From: Adineta ricciae
Lineage: Eukaryota > Rotifera > Eurotatoria > Adinetida > Adinetidae
Assembly (NCBI GenBank): GCA_905250025.1
Contig: CAJNOJ010000118.1
Span: 160,941-224,940, forward strand
Direction: 5' to 3'
DNA: 64,000 bases
Part shown: positions 11,300-21,724 of the stretch, in pieces
How the letters are laid out: the number at the start of each line of letters is the position of its first letter
How positions within the stretch are numbered: the stretch's first letter is position 1
Position numbers and translations under genes: made by a program
The notes under the pieces: model-generated
Databases searched by the model: none
Seen by the model: only the letters and a program-made list of their open reading frames with translations
What the model was told of the DNA's origin: nothing

Positions 11300-12253
11300 C
11301 GGTTTTGAGAGAGCGCTTCCTTTAAAGTAGAGATAGGTACACCATGCAGTATCATACAGTTAATTTTTAAATAGACTTGACAAAGCATCGATCCTAATAA
11401 AAATTTGCTGTTCTTTTTTGTCGTTCAACAAGAAATAATTGACATATAAAGCATAATTCATAGATCTATTTTCGATTTTCTCGCGTCATTCATCATCTCG
11501 ATTGAACAACTATTACCATGTAATGGTTTTTGAAATGTTCATCTTGCGTAATGGCAAATCCATGTGTATATATCAATGATAGCGATTGACTTAGTCTCAT
11601 TATTCGACAAATTACTTTACCTATGGTTATCATCGAAGAAAATGATTCTGACGCGTCTTTTTTTTATCAATACTACTCGACATCTAGTTCACGTACAAGA
11701 TGGAAAACATGTTGAATGGGTGTTATTTCGTCACGATTCACTTTTCATCCACAACATACTCAACAATGAAGAAATGCCATTGACTGAATTAGTCAACGAA
11801 GCAAAGTAAGGTATCGGCTAATGTTGTGATTAAAACTGGATTTATTTATAAGTTCGATTATGAAGATAAGACGAATTATTATATTAGTCTATACTCATTT
11901 CCTATGGAGTAGTATTAATTCATTCATCGCAGCAACTTGCAGATGATAGTAAGGCAATTATTTCCGAACGATCAAATATTTTAAATGATCAAGAGAATCC
12001 AGTCGTTATTGCAATTGGCAACACAAAAAAAAGATATTGAGTTGATAAACTCACTTTTTGTTCGTAACTATACAGAAGATCGAGGAAAAAGTAACTTAAT
12101 ATTCGAGTGTCTTGATTAAACATAGTTTTACATATTCAAATAAAAAATATTTACTAACATGGATATTATAAAAGCTTTAAAAATACATGCGATCGAATAG
12201 AATATATTTCGATAATCAACTCTATACAACGACTTTCCCCCTCAGAATTCAGA
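11300..12253. other. Intergenic, no supported gene
   Basis: A short plus-strand frame (about 11576-11809) encodes an 80-residue stretch with no recognisable domain and no clear continuation. I cannot say whether it is a gene fragment. The rest is AT-rich spacer. Confidence 0.4.
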
Positions 12254-12523
12254 ATGCGTCTGTTCATTGTTCTCGTGCTGCTCTGCTTTATCTTAATGTT
12301 CCAAAATACGAACGGTAATGGCTGTTGTACTTGCACTTGCTGCCGTGGTCAAGGCTGTGTACCCAAACAAAAACCGTCTTTTAACGTTGACAGTTGTGAT
12401 TCAGTTGGCAAATGCAATACTGAGTGTTGTCAACGTTATACACAAAATTGTTTTCCATTACCAGGATCAGGCTATATCGATTCAGTTTGTAACAGTTCAA
12501 CGGTTTGTACTTCGAGCAAATAA
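12254..12523 (+). CDS. Small secreted cysteine-rich protein
   Basis: An intronless 89-residue protein starts with a strong signal peptide (MRLFIVLVLLCFILMF, cleavage likely after NTNG). The mature part of about 68 residues has 13 cysteines, including two CC doublets in GCCTCTCCRGQGC and a later ECC. An odd count leaves one free or inter-chain cysteine. The family is not recognised; extracellular structural, antimicrobial or matrix roles are all possible. Translation through the same region in the next frame is a shadow. TATA-like AT-rich sequence precedes it. Confidence 0.65.
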   Translation: MRLFIVLVLLCFILMFQNTNGNGCCTCTCCRGQGCVPKQKPSFNVDSCDSVGKCNTECCQRYTQNCFPLPGSGYIDSVCNSSTVCTSSK

Positions 12524-12571
12524 ACACAAATTTCATTTGAAACTACAGCCAAGGAGACTGTCATCAACATA

Positions 12572-13218
12572 TTATTTCGAATCTAAGATGGAGAATTTAA
12601 TGTACGAAACTTTTATTGAAATAAAACAGACGCAAGTGAAACATGTCGAAACTGTCTTATACGAAAAAATAATTTCGATAAGCCAATTTGCTTCTAAAAC
12701 AAAAATAAATACATAGTGGCAATCTGGGCTAATACGCTCAGAGTCGAAAGAACATCCGCGCAAGAACTTAAAACAATCGATTTTCCCATTACAAATCTCC
12801 GTTTGATCTAAACATTCTAATAGATGACCACGACGGCATTTCAAATGTGTATAACAAGTTAATCTATCTTTCCCGCTACCGTACGAACGATAGAATCCAT
12901 GAATGACTTCGTATAATGACGAATAGTTCTCATGATAATAGTACAATTTATAGTGGCACATCACATAAAGGCAGGGATGTCCGATGAGTTACAACGTGAA
13001 ACTTAAATGATTATTCGCTCAAACAATAGGATGAGATTTGTCTAGAGAGACCTACGTGTTCCATATTATATGCAAGTCGAAGGCAAGTGCACATCATGCT
13101 CATTCGGTCGTTATATAGCTTCACTTACTTCGTTGGCTGTAAAATACAGGTTGATTTGAGGCAATGCAATGATACAGCGAATAAAAACGAGACAGAAGAA
13201 ATATTCTATGAGAAACAT
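12572..13218 (-). pseudogene. Remnant or short gene: signal exon plus LDL-receptor class A-like domain
   Basis: Minus strand. A candidate first exon 13218-13129 encodes a signal peptide (MFLIEYFFCLVFIRCIIAL) and ends at a GTAAGT donor (NLYFTANE|). Further on (about 12960-12740) an open stretch encodes CYTHLKCRRG...CLDQTEICNGKIDCF, the LDLa signature in which EICxGKxDC is typical. It then runs out without the rest of the usual array. No clean acceptor was identified between the two parts, so it may be a decayed multi-LDLa gene rather than a working one. Confidence 0.4.
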
Positions 13219-13979
13219 CTTCTCAAGGACTACAGTGGATGAAATACTTAGCATGTGTGCTGCCAGGAGAATATCTTGTATATGAGGCAAAAAACGAGCA
13301 GTTTGGTAATGACAGAATTCTTTGTTCCACTCGAATAAAAGCAAATTTTCACTTTTAATATCGAGAAAGTGAATTTTTTTACAGTTACATATTTGCATTT
13401 TCCGCCTTGAACGGTCGTACTTGAGCAAAAGCCGCCTATTCAAATATTTATGTGAAGTGACGTGAACGATTTTGGAATAAAAATGCACATTTTATCGATC
13501 CACTATTCTCGCTTGGAAGTATTAACTTTCTTTTTCTGTTCTAGTTATACAAAATAGATCTTATTGTTAAAATAGTTTTATTAGTTTATAATACAATACT
13601 GTCATCGATACATCTAAAATAATTATTTACAAGAATATCCGATAAAAATTCGAAATATTGGGTAAAGATCGTTATTATGAACGAAAATAAACCGATAAAA
13701 ATGCGTTATACTCATATATACAAACGGATAAGAAATATATCACATGTAGTCAATATTTTCTCGAAGGAGAAAAGTGAATGGTATATGCAGACCGTCGAGG
13801 TGGATCGCGCCATAAATCATGCTGATAGCCATCGCCATTACCAGATTGTGACTCAGAATTAACCGAGTCTACAACAGAAGAGAATATATACATCAAAAAC
13901 TTCGATATTTCTACGAGTTCTTGGTGAAATAGGCGCCTGTTCGGCATCCGTGAAAATGAAAATTTAGAGAATACATCCT

Positions 13980-14345
13980 ATTCCGCAATGTTGCACATTT
14001 AGGAATCAGTTCCGCACACGGAATCAGTTCCCACGATTCCCGAATTAACCCGAAGCAATTCCGAAATCGATACACACAATTCCGCGGAATTCCTACCAAT
14101 TCCGGAATCACACCCACCCCCTACACCCTCACAGATCATATCCCCTATACGCGACCGAATTCCGTTTACGGAATCCCGGAATTCAGTCATACACGGAATC
14201 GCTAGGAATTCCGTGGAATCCCGCGGAATTCCTACCAATTCCTACCGATTCCGGAATCGCACCGATTTCCGGAATTCATTGAATGTGTGTAAAGACGGAA
14301 TTCCGGAATCGTAGGAATCGATTCCGTGTGCGGAACTGGTTCCCA
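13980..14345. repeat. Degenerate GGAATTCC / CGGAATC repeat tract
   Basis: For about 365 bp the sequence is built from variants of ATTCCG, GGAATTCC and CGGAATC in both orientations, for example TCCGGAATC, CGCGGAATTCC and ACGGAATCCCGGAATTC. GGAATTCC is itself palindromic, so the tract can fold on itself. It sits just past the stop codon of the minus-strand orphan gene (14377). Open frames through it are low-complexity shadows. Confidence 0.75.
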
Positions 14346-14376
14346 AATGTTCAGCATTGAGGAATAGGATGACTGC

Positions 14377-15426
14377 TCAAAATTTACCGTTGTCGTACGA
14401 AGAATGCTCAACAGACTGTTGACGAATATCTTCTTGCTTATATTGAACAGTTTGCAAAGCTTGCGAGACCATGTCGCAGTAATGTTTGAAGAGATTTTCC
14501 AATCGTTTTTCAAGTTCTGCCGAAAAGATGGGTTGGATCTTTGCAACTCGATAAAAATTGGCCAATGTGAATTTCTCCGGTTTGCTCTCAATAAACTTTT
14601 GCAATAAATATCTATACTGAAATGTGACTTCGGAGCAATATTGATCCGCTATATAGGTGACTATTTCGGTTGACGTCAATGGAGAATACTTTTTTGTTAA
14701 CGAATTGTTAATATATTCGCATATCTCATCTATCACACATTGTGCCTGTATCGATGAATCTACAACAGGATGAGAAATGCGATGCTTCAGACCATTGACA
14801 TTTTCTATGGTGTAAAACGCGTCAAAGTTTTTTCCACTTTCTTTAAGAAAATGTTCAATGTCATTTAATGGTGCGTTCAGCAATTCATTCAAAAGATTTT
14901 CTTCCTTCTGCTCAGGAGAATACATTTGTTCTTCCAACGTTTTTTCGCAACCGTCGCTTAACAAATTGTCGTCTGTTAAAAAATGACTATAAATCAATTT
15001 GAGTTTGACCAAAAGTGCCAATATCGAATAATTCTTATCTTTCATAGTGTCTAGAACATCTTCCGAGAGATACTTTACTTTACTGTCTTCATTGTGGATT
15101 AAATGTGCTTTCAAATCAGTTAATGGCAGCAGATCCTTGTAGCAAGCTCCAATCATACCATCGTCTCCGTCAGATATCACAGTATTATTTTGTTGGATAT
15201 GTCTTCTAATCTCGTTGTGCAATCGCTTATCCAGAATTCCAATATTTTCGAGATTTTTCAGTAGTTCCACAATGTTATCGATTTGGCTCTTTGAAGGAGT
15301 TGAATTATGTGAGTAACGGCGGCGGGTAGAGAAATGAGACGTCATACTCATTCGACGAATGGATGAACCGAATATACCAGGATTGAAAACCGAAGAAAAA
15401 ATTACATATTTGGTGAAAGCCTGCAT
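14377..15426 (-). CDS. Orphan protein, 349 residues
   Basis: A single uninterrupted frame has good coding character. The N-terminus is basic and Ser/Arg-rich (RRMSMTSHFSTRRRYSHNS), which could be a mitochondrial presequence or a disordered tail. The rest is acidic/helical with no signal peptide, membrane helix or known catalytic motif that I recognise. A C-terminal stretch, IQPIFSAELEKRLENLFKHY, weakly resembles the C-terminus of the divergent neighbour (LLPVFTSEDIKNTEKIFNRY). The start could be the ATG at 15426 or an internal Met in the basic segment. It shares an upstream region with the neighbour, containing a perfect hairpin. Confidence 0.6.
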   Translation of the reverse strand: MQAFTKYVIFSSVFNPGIFGSSIRRMSMTSHFSTRRRYSHNSTPSKSQIDNIVELLKNLENIGILDKRLHNEIRRHIQQNNTVISDGDDGMIGACYKDLLPLTDLKAHLIHNEDSKVKYLSEDVLDTMKDKNYSILALLVKLKLIYSHFLTDDNLLSDGCEKTLEEQMYSPEQKEENLLNELLNAPLNDIEHFLKESGKNFDAFYTIENVNGLKHRISHPVVDSSIQAQCVIDEICEYINNSLTKKYSPLTSTEIVTYIADQYCSEVTFQYRYLLQKFIESKPEKFTLANFYRVAKIQPIFSAELEKRLENLFKHYCDMVSQALQTVQYKQEDIRQQSVEHSSYDNGKF

Positions 15427-15545
15427 CTTTCATAGTAAATTCATAAATATAATTTTCCTGTCGCAGAACGTCATCGCCGAGAATAAATACGGTTCTGCCT
15501 CAGCAGTCGGTAGAAAGAATAACAACACTTGCATAGTAACTGCTT

Positions 15546-15581
15546 TAGTAATGATGTTGGAAAAAACCAACATCATTACTA
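15546..15581. repeat. Perfect 15-bp inverted repeat with A6 loop
   Basis: TAGTAATGATGTTGG (15546-15560), then AAAAAA, then CCAACATCATTACTA (15567-15581). It lies between the two divergent orphan genes, in their shared 5' region, or just inside the longest possible 5' UTRs. It could be a cruciform, an RNA hairpin or a dyad operator. No T-run follows, so it is not terminator-like. Confidence 0.8.
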
Positions 15582-15587
15582 GACGTA

Positions 15588-16502
15588 GTGGGAAAAGTAC
15601 ACTTGCGTTCTCGATTTTTATCTAACGAAGGGTGTAGTGGAACTTTTAACGCTATAAAAAACACTACTCGGCGAAATATGATCCCATCCGTGAATCGATT
15701 TCTTCGACAACCGCTGGTCACTTTAATGAGCCATCTTATCGATTCTTTCAAGATGAGTATTGATTACAACAACAATTCAGATTTCAAAGAGCGGATAAAA
15801 CATTACACGGAGTCAGCTAACGATGTGGCTGGCAATATTTGGCAAAAAGAACAGGATTTTCTTGTATTAATGGAGGCATTCGGATCCATATTGTCTACAA
15901 TCCAAAAGTCCTGTTCAGCAGGCTATGCTGAGACAAACATAAAATTATTTCAAGATGTTTTTCAACGTGCAGCTAGAAGTATCATAGACGATTATAAACA
16001 ATTAGCGAAAGTGTTATTCCTAAGCGATTTATACTTCATAGCTGGAGACGAAATAAACGCACAACTATTGATTCAACAACGTGAGCCAACCTATAAATTC
16101 CTCAATGACAGAATATTCGAAGAATTAGGCTACAAAATAGTCAACGAACGGAACGAGTCTAATGAGAAAGGTCAAAATTTACCATGCTACCCGAAGGAAC
16201 GAGATCACCAAAAAGCAGTTCAGACATTATACGATATTTATGATAAAGTCGCACAAAATTTCGACATGTCAATCTCTAATCTTTATGATTATATGAAGAA
16301 AAAAAGAAACAGGAATCAAGAAGTCCATATTGCTCAAAGATTGGTCGACTCCTATCGTAACAAATACAAATCACAAGATTATCAACTATTACATTTCTCG
16401 ACTACTTTACTGCCGGTATTCACTAGTGAAGACATCAAGAACACAGAGAAGATCTTTAATCGATACATTCAATATTCAAAACTATCTCCGAAAGAGAAGT
16501 AA
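15588..16502 (+). CDS. Orphan protein, up to 304 residues
   Basis: A single open frame, predicted largely helical (e.g. WQKEQDFLVLMEAFGSIL, SIIDDYKQLAKVLFLSDLYF). There is no recognised domain, signal peptide or membrane segment. The first ATG (15588) lies only 7 bp after the hairpin. ATG 15678 (MIPSVNRFL) or 15726 (MSHLIDSF) may be the real start, because the first 30 residues look less conserved in style. The C-terminal motif LLPVFTSEDIKNTEKIFNRY echoes the minus-strand neighbour, hinting at an ancient inverted duplication. Function unknown. Confidence 0.55.
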   Translation: MGKVHLRSRFLSNEGCSGTFNAIKNTTRRNMIPSVNRFLRQPLVTLMSHLIDSFKMSIDYNNNSDFKERIKHYTESANDVAGNIWQKEQDFLVLMEAFGSILSTIQKSCSAGYAETNIKLFQDVFQRAARSIIDDYKQLAKVLFLSDLYFIAGDEINAQLLIQQREPTYKFLNDRIFEELGYKIVNERNESNEKGQNLPCYPKERDHQKAVQTLYDIYDKVAQNFDMSISNLYDYMKKKRNRNQEVHIAQRLVDSYRNKYKSQDYQLLHFSTTLLPVFTSEDIKNTEKIFNRYIQYSKLSPKEK

Positions 16503-17945
16503 GCTGTACAGTATTGCGATATTTCATATTCGTAAATAAACTGTCTTGAAGAATGCGACCTACAGAGCATCTCTGGATACAACGACAAAACAAATCAGAA
16601 GAATGTAATCCATCGAAAGTGAACACACGTGTAGGCATTTTTACACAATAAATTTAGTATCATATCCTTCGGATATCTTCTTTAAGGAAGTAGGAGTGTT
16701 TATTCAGCGGCTTCAGGAGAACAAAAGTCTATGTAAAATTCGACTTTACGATAAAAAGCGTACCATAATCGAGTGTAACTTGAAACAGATTCATCGATTC
16801 GAGTGAGTTACACTTTTTTTGTTGAAGTGAAGGCAACGTGGACATAAACTTTCATTCTCAAACATTATTTTATCTTTTTAGTGTTTAAATGCTCCAAGAC
16901 AACAATATTCAATATCGTCTTATCAGTGTTTTATGTAACCACTTCAATTATGGTAATATTTGAGGAGAAAAACTCAATGATTCAGCACGTTTCATAGTCG
17001 TAAACATTTTATCTAGGTATTGTATTGTTTCGCTTGTACTATTCGCGATAATTTTTGATAACAGTAACATGTTGTAACGTCAACTGTCTTGTTTTTACCG
17101 TAATCGATATTTAGTACGAATTGATAGTGAATCTAGTGGTTTTTCTTTCTTCTGTTTCGAAATTTTTATCAAAAATAGACGATAAACCCATGTTTGACAT
17201 GCGTCTTATTTCTTCTGCAGACAATGTCAACTGTACTTAATTTATAGTTATATATATGTAATTAAAAATCTTCTTATCTTCCTTTGGTCAACAAATAATA
17301 GTGAAACGAGAGAAGTTTCAAATACGGCGCACACTTTGCTCATAAAACAAAATATTTCGGTAATAATATATATCAACTATTGGTGTTTTTTCGTGTCTCT
17401 CTTATTCATCGACTTGCTCACTGAGTGAAGTTCTCGGGGAAAAATCCCAGTCGTGTCTGCGCGACAAAAGTTATAAAGAAAGAAAATAAAATATTTTTAT
17501 GAAATCAGTTGGTGTTCAGCAAACACTTTCTGTTAAGAAAATGTTACGGAGCTGTGATTCATTTGCAATTTCTTCGCCTGTCACTTCCTCACTAATACTG
17601 CTAGACCACAAATGCTTCATATTACATTGTCTGTCGAGATAAAGAGATTGGTTTGTCTTTGGCAAACGGTGTTAGACGCTTGAAAATAAAAGCCATACAA
17701 AGTATGACTAATACGTGCGTAGCTGATCAGATTTTTCGCCAGTCTGAGTACGATGACGCACAAGCAAACAGAAGAGAAAGAATAGTTGTTTTTCTGACGA
17801 AGCGATACTCAAAACTCTATTCAGTATAAAATGCAGCAAGCATCAACCACAATTTTACTCGAGCAGCAAGAAGAACAAAAAAGAACAAGCCGCATTCCAG
17901 TTGCCGCTACGCTTGACGACATCAACTTCAATTTGAAAATCTACC
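16503..17945. other. Intergenic, 1.4 kb
   Basis: AT-rich, no coding signal on either strand. A 9-bp inverted pair (AGTGTAACT / AGTTACACT) lies at about 16774-16813. CAGTATAAAA near 17823 is a TATA-like sequence about 120 bp before the next ATG. Confidence 0.5.
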
Positions 17946-20558
17946 ATGTTTAGAAATAAACATCAACGAGGAGGCGAGGCTGCAGCTTCCAACCAGAGCG
18001 GAGTTAACTCATCATCATCGACGTCCACAGCAACACGACCACCACCACCAGTTCCATCACAAACTCGTATTCCCGAAGATCTATTTGCAACCTTCGATTC
18101 ACCCATAGAAGATCCATTTTCATCATCACCAGCAACAACAAGTACAAATCCTTCACCTCCTAATCCACCAAGATCCTATCCAGCACCAGCTAGTTCCGAT
18201 TCGACATTGTCATCATTCGCATTGCAAGCTCCGTATGAACGTGCAACAGACTCTGCTAATACTGCGGGGGATCAAATCGTCGATGACAAGAAAGAAGCCG
18301 TGTTTATCATTGGAAACTATGCCGTTGAACCTTTAGAAATGTTGCATCTCGGTATGTACTGACTATAAATTGGCGGCGTGCATTTTTAATCGACGACATC
18401 TTTTGCCCTTGTAGTTGATCGTTGGATTCAACAACTTCTCAGTGAATTTCACCAACAACGTGACATATTCAAGCATCGTCTGAGTGACAAATGGCAAAAT
18501 GAAGAACTATCAAATATTCAGTATGACAATAACGATCGAATACGCAAAATATATCTTGCGTTCAAACAGTTACAAACAGCACGTGACACAATCTTATCCC
18601 GCGAAGCGTTTGACGATTTGAATAATTTTTTGCGCAACGCTGAAGAATTGTCCATGGAAGAGATGAAGGAGAAATTCAATTCACTTGCCAACGAGTATGG
18701 AAAAATCTTACGTTGTTTAGATTTTATCGATCGAGAAGTCCGAGCTGGTCCTACGCGAAGTGACAACTATCTCAGTGAAATCGATAGAAATCTTTCGAAA
18801 TTAAAAAAATTAAACAGTAAAATGTCCAGTACAATTTGTATTATCGGTCTCGAAAAAGCCGGCAAGTCGACATTTATCAATGCATTACTCGGCTATGAGC
18901 TTTTACCAGCAGCCAGCGAACGTTGTACACAAGTACGTACTGTTCTTAAACCACTGGTTGAAGATGGTGAAAAACGATTGTATGCCAAAGTTCAGTTCTA
19001 CGACGAGCAAGAATTTCGTACGTTTCACGAGCAAATGCCCAAGAAAACCGATGAAAATGAAGAACAATTACAGGCTCGTAAACGACAAGTGGCTGAAGCA
19101 CGAGAAAGTCTACGAGAGAAATTTCCGGAAGAACAATTCTTTATTCAAAATTCAGCCAGTTATGAACGGGAACGTATGGCTATTCACCAAGAGCTGCACA
19201 GATATATAACCGGTGAGTTATATGTGAACATCATCAAAGAAATTGCCATTTACACCGATCGACTTCCTGGCAAGAATTACGAGCTGCTCGATGTTCCGGG
19301 CTTCGATTCTCCGATCAAAGAACACCGTGATGCTGGCTTAGAAGCAATAAAAAATGCCGACGCATTTCTGTTCTTAACAAACGGTCAGCAGCCAAGTCTT
19401 ACGCAACCACAAATTCAGCTGTTGAATGAAATTCGTCAGAATCATTTCGAAGCGATGGAACGTGCTTTTGGTATCATAACTAAATTAGATCTTTGTCAAA
19501 CGTCAGACACTTTCAAAGAACATTATCAAAATTCTCATCGCGAATTGATTGAAAAAGGTTTTAAGCCTGAACATATCTTCTGTACCTGCTCACGTTTACA
19601 ATTATTGGATCCGAACTGTGAAGAGTATGGAGTGATCGAATATAAGATGAAGAATTTTGGTGAAGGTCTCGACGACGGTTTCAAGCGAAGCAAAGATGCA
19701 TTGAATCGATTTATTGAATTCGAATTGCCGAAGACACATTTAAAGCAATTGATCGACCTGGGACGAATGCATTTAACTCGTCCCGTGGCCGAACGTTTGG
19801 AGAAGATTAAAGAGAAACAGCTTTTACCAGTTAATCTCGCCGATATGTCAATCGATGATTACATAAAACAACAAAAAACCGAAAGTTGGGACGGAGTCTA
19901 CGAGAAAAGCATCTTCAATCCTGCATTTGCTCAAGCTAATTCTTGGCACACAAAGGTGGTCACCAAAGAACGTTCAAAGTTTGCTAAAACAGTTAAACAA
20001 AAGTTTCACGATTCATTTATCGATCGTACACAGAGTTTCCTCCAAACCACTCATCCAATCGAAGACATCATGTGCGAGCAATTCGAATATTCGAAATTGC
20101 AACTGAATGTTCACCCAACTGACAATGCTGAACGCGGCAAATTAAGTGTAGAATTAGAGAAGATTGTCGACGACACAGCGAATTACCTTGCCGACTATTT
20201 CTATCGAGAGTACATTTGCGGATTCGAAGTCATCATCAACAATGTATGCCCGTTTTTGAAAGATCTCTTTAGAACCCAATTAACGTTAGACAAGTGTTTG
20301 AACGAAACTCACGCGTTGATTCTGCGTGTCGCCCGTCCAATGATCATGGCCGCACTTCGTTATTCGCATTTGGATTTACCTGTGAAACGTAATGCAATTC
20401 AGGATTTGATTTACATTTCACCAACAGCGGCAGCCAATATCGTTCGTCACAAGAAGGATAGCAAATCGTCACTTGCGGTGGAGATTGAAAGACAAGTTAA
20501 AGATTTAAATAGTCGACCTGACTTATCAACACCGGTCATTCAAAAACTTTTCGATTGA
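17946..20558 (+). CDS. Dynamin-like GTPase with disordered N-terminal tail
   Basis: Two exons (17946-18351, 18415-20558) join in phase 1 to 849 residues. Residues 1-110 are Ser/Thr/Pro-rich with PPPPVPSQ and DPF-like motifs (SPIEDPFSSS), resembling endocytic linear motifs. A helical stretch precedes the GTPase domain. G1 is GLEKAGKST; G3 is DVPGFDSP; G4 is TKLD (ITKLDLC). Threonines of G2 lie in the SERCTQVRT segment. The remainder is a helical stalk with no PH domain, closer in style to bacterial dynamin-like/mitofusin-like large GTPases than to classical dynamin. It should hydrolyse GTP to remodel or tether membranes. The 63-bp intron has GTATGT..TTGTAG ends. Confidence 0.8.
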
Positions 20559-20578
20559 AAAATGAACTCTGACTTCAG

Positions 20579-21724
20579 TTATTTTTTCTCTATACAAAAA
20601 TAAAAGAAATACTCAAGAAAAATTGTCCGTAGTTCTGCTGAAGTAGAAACATAAACGATGATATCGAGCGCTGAATTCGAATAGCCAAGCCAGGTTAAGA
20701 TGTTGTATAAGACTTCATGATGACGATCGTTTTTCAGGCGCACATTAAACGCACCGCTTAAGACAAGATAGAAGAAGTAAGGAAACCAACAGAAAAGAAA
20801 GGTGCCCATGACAAGACCAATGAAACTAGTGGCTTTTTGAGTGTTCGACAAAGTTCGCCAAAATTTTCCTTGACGTTTTCGTCTTTTAGTAGGAATCTTC
20901 TCAGTTTGCACGTCGACTTTAGGTTTTTGATAAGTACCACGATGAATACGAAGGATAATTTGATCGTCTACTTGTGAGAGATCTAATTTCGTATTTTCTT
21001 CACTTGACGATTCTCTCTGATGGAAACTATTTGCTACTGATTTCGAAATTCGAATTCGATGATGCTGATGTTTATAGCCCGAGTACAGTGCGAGTGTCTG
21101 GTTTCTTGCAGCTAGATAGATTTTAATGTAGACATAGATCATTAAGAATAAGGGTATATAAAACGATGCCATGGCTGAGAATAGAATATAATATGCATTG
21201 TTTGGCATGTCGCATTGTTCGAGTAAGGAGACTGGAGTGTCGACTAGTACAGGCTGTTTGGTTCCCCAGTAGAGAATTGCTGGAAATGAGATGAGTGCTG
21301 AACAGACCCACGTGAAGGATAACATGAGATGCCATCGTTTCGATATGAACGAAGTTGGATATTGAATAGGCTTTTTAATAACGACGTAGCGATCGATTCC
21401 AATTGTGCATAATCCGAGGATGGATGCAGTCGATGCAAAAATATCAATTGCGTGCCAGAGATCACAGAGAAATCTGAGATAGGGTGAAAACAACCAATAT
21501 TCGTCGTCAGCCAAGATGAAAATCGAAGAAAAGGGCATAACGATTAGGCCAACAATAAGATCCGCAAATGCCAACGACATAATATAATAGTATTTCGATG
21601 TATGTAATGTTCGTTTACGAATAATAACATAGATAATAAATAAATTACCAAGCACGGTGAATGAACATAAGATGAACATGCAGAAACCCACGAAATATGC
21701 GATCCAGTGCGTATAAAGAATCAT
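20579..21724 (-). CDS. Class A G protein-coupled receptor, biogenic amine-like
   Basis: An intronless 381-residue protein with seven hydrophobic segments. Conserved points are GNLFIIYVI (TM1), LAFADLIVGL (TM2), Asp94 in CDLWHAIDIFASTASILGLC at the amine-binding position of TM3, DRY at 111-113, a long basic third intracellular loop with a TKRRKRQGK-like region, FLFCWFPYFFYLV (TM6) and WLGYSNSALDIIVY (TM7). Asp94 and the TM3 sequence strongly suggest an aminergic ligand (serotonin/dopamine/octopamine class). The TM7 NPxxY switch is instead D354-I-I-V-Y358, lacking both Asn and Pro. It ends 20 bp after the stop of the convergent dynamin-like gene, so the 3' UTRs overlap. Confidence 0.87.
   Translation of the reverse strand: MILYTHWIAYFVGFCMFILCSFTVLGNLFIIYVIIRKRTLHTSKYYYIMSLAFADLIVGLIVMPFSSIFILADDEYWLFSPYLRFLCDLWHAIDIFASTASILGLCTIGIDRYVVIKKPIQYPTSFISKRWHLMLSFTWVCSALISFPAILYWGTKQPVLVDTPVSLLEQCDMPNNAYYILFSAMASFYIPLFLMIYVYIKIYLAARNQTLALYSGYKHQHHRIRISKSVANSFHQRESSSEENTKLDLSQVDDQIILRIHRGTYQKPKVDVQTEKIPTKRRKRQGKFWRTLSNTQKATSFIGLVMGTFLFCWFPYFFYLVLSGAFNVRLKNDRHHEVLYNILTWLGYSNSALDIIVYVSTSAELRTIFLEYFFYFCIEKK

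Noticed and set aside
11564..11809. Plus-strand 81-residue open frame
   Set aside because: It begins at GTG; the first ATG is 11576. There is no domain, no clear splice partners and no downstream continuation, so it is left as an unassigned stretch.
13250..13488. Minus-strand frame with an NCKKIHFLDIKSENLLLFEW-like stretch
   Set aside because: Possibly an exon of a decayed gene near the LDLa remnant, but no splice sites or family match to support it.
13999..14591. Open frames through the GGAATTCC tract
   Set aside because: Their composition follows the repeat; they are low-complexity shadows.
14404..14607. Plus-strand frames antisense to the orphan gene, and similar antisense frames over the RdRP, receptors and NHL gene
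   Set aside because: They mirror genuine coding sequence on the other strand and show no independent evidence.
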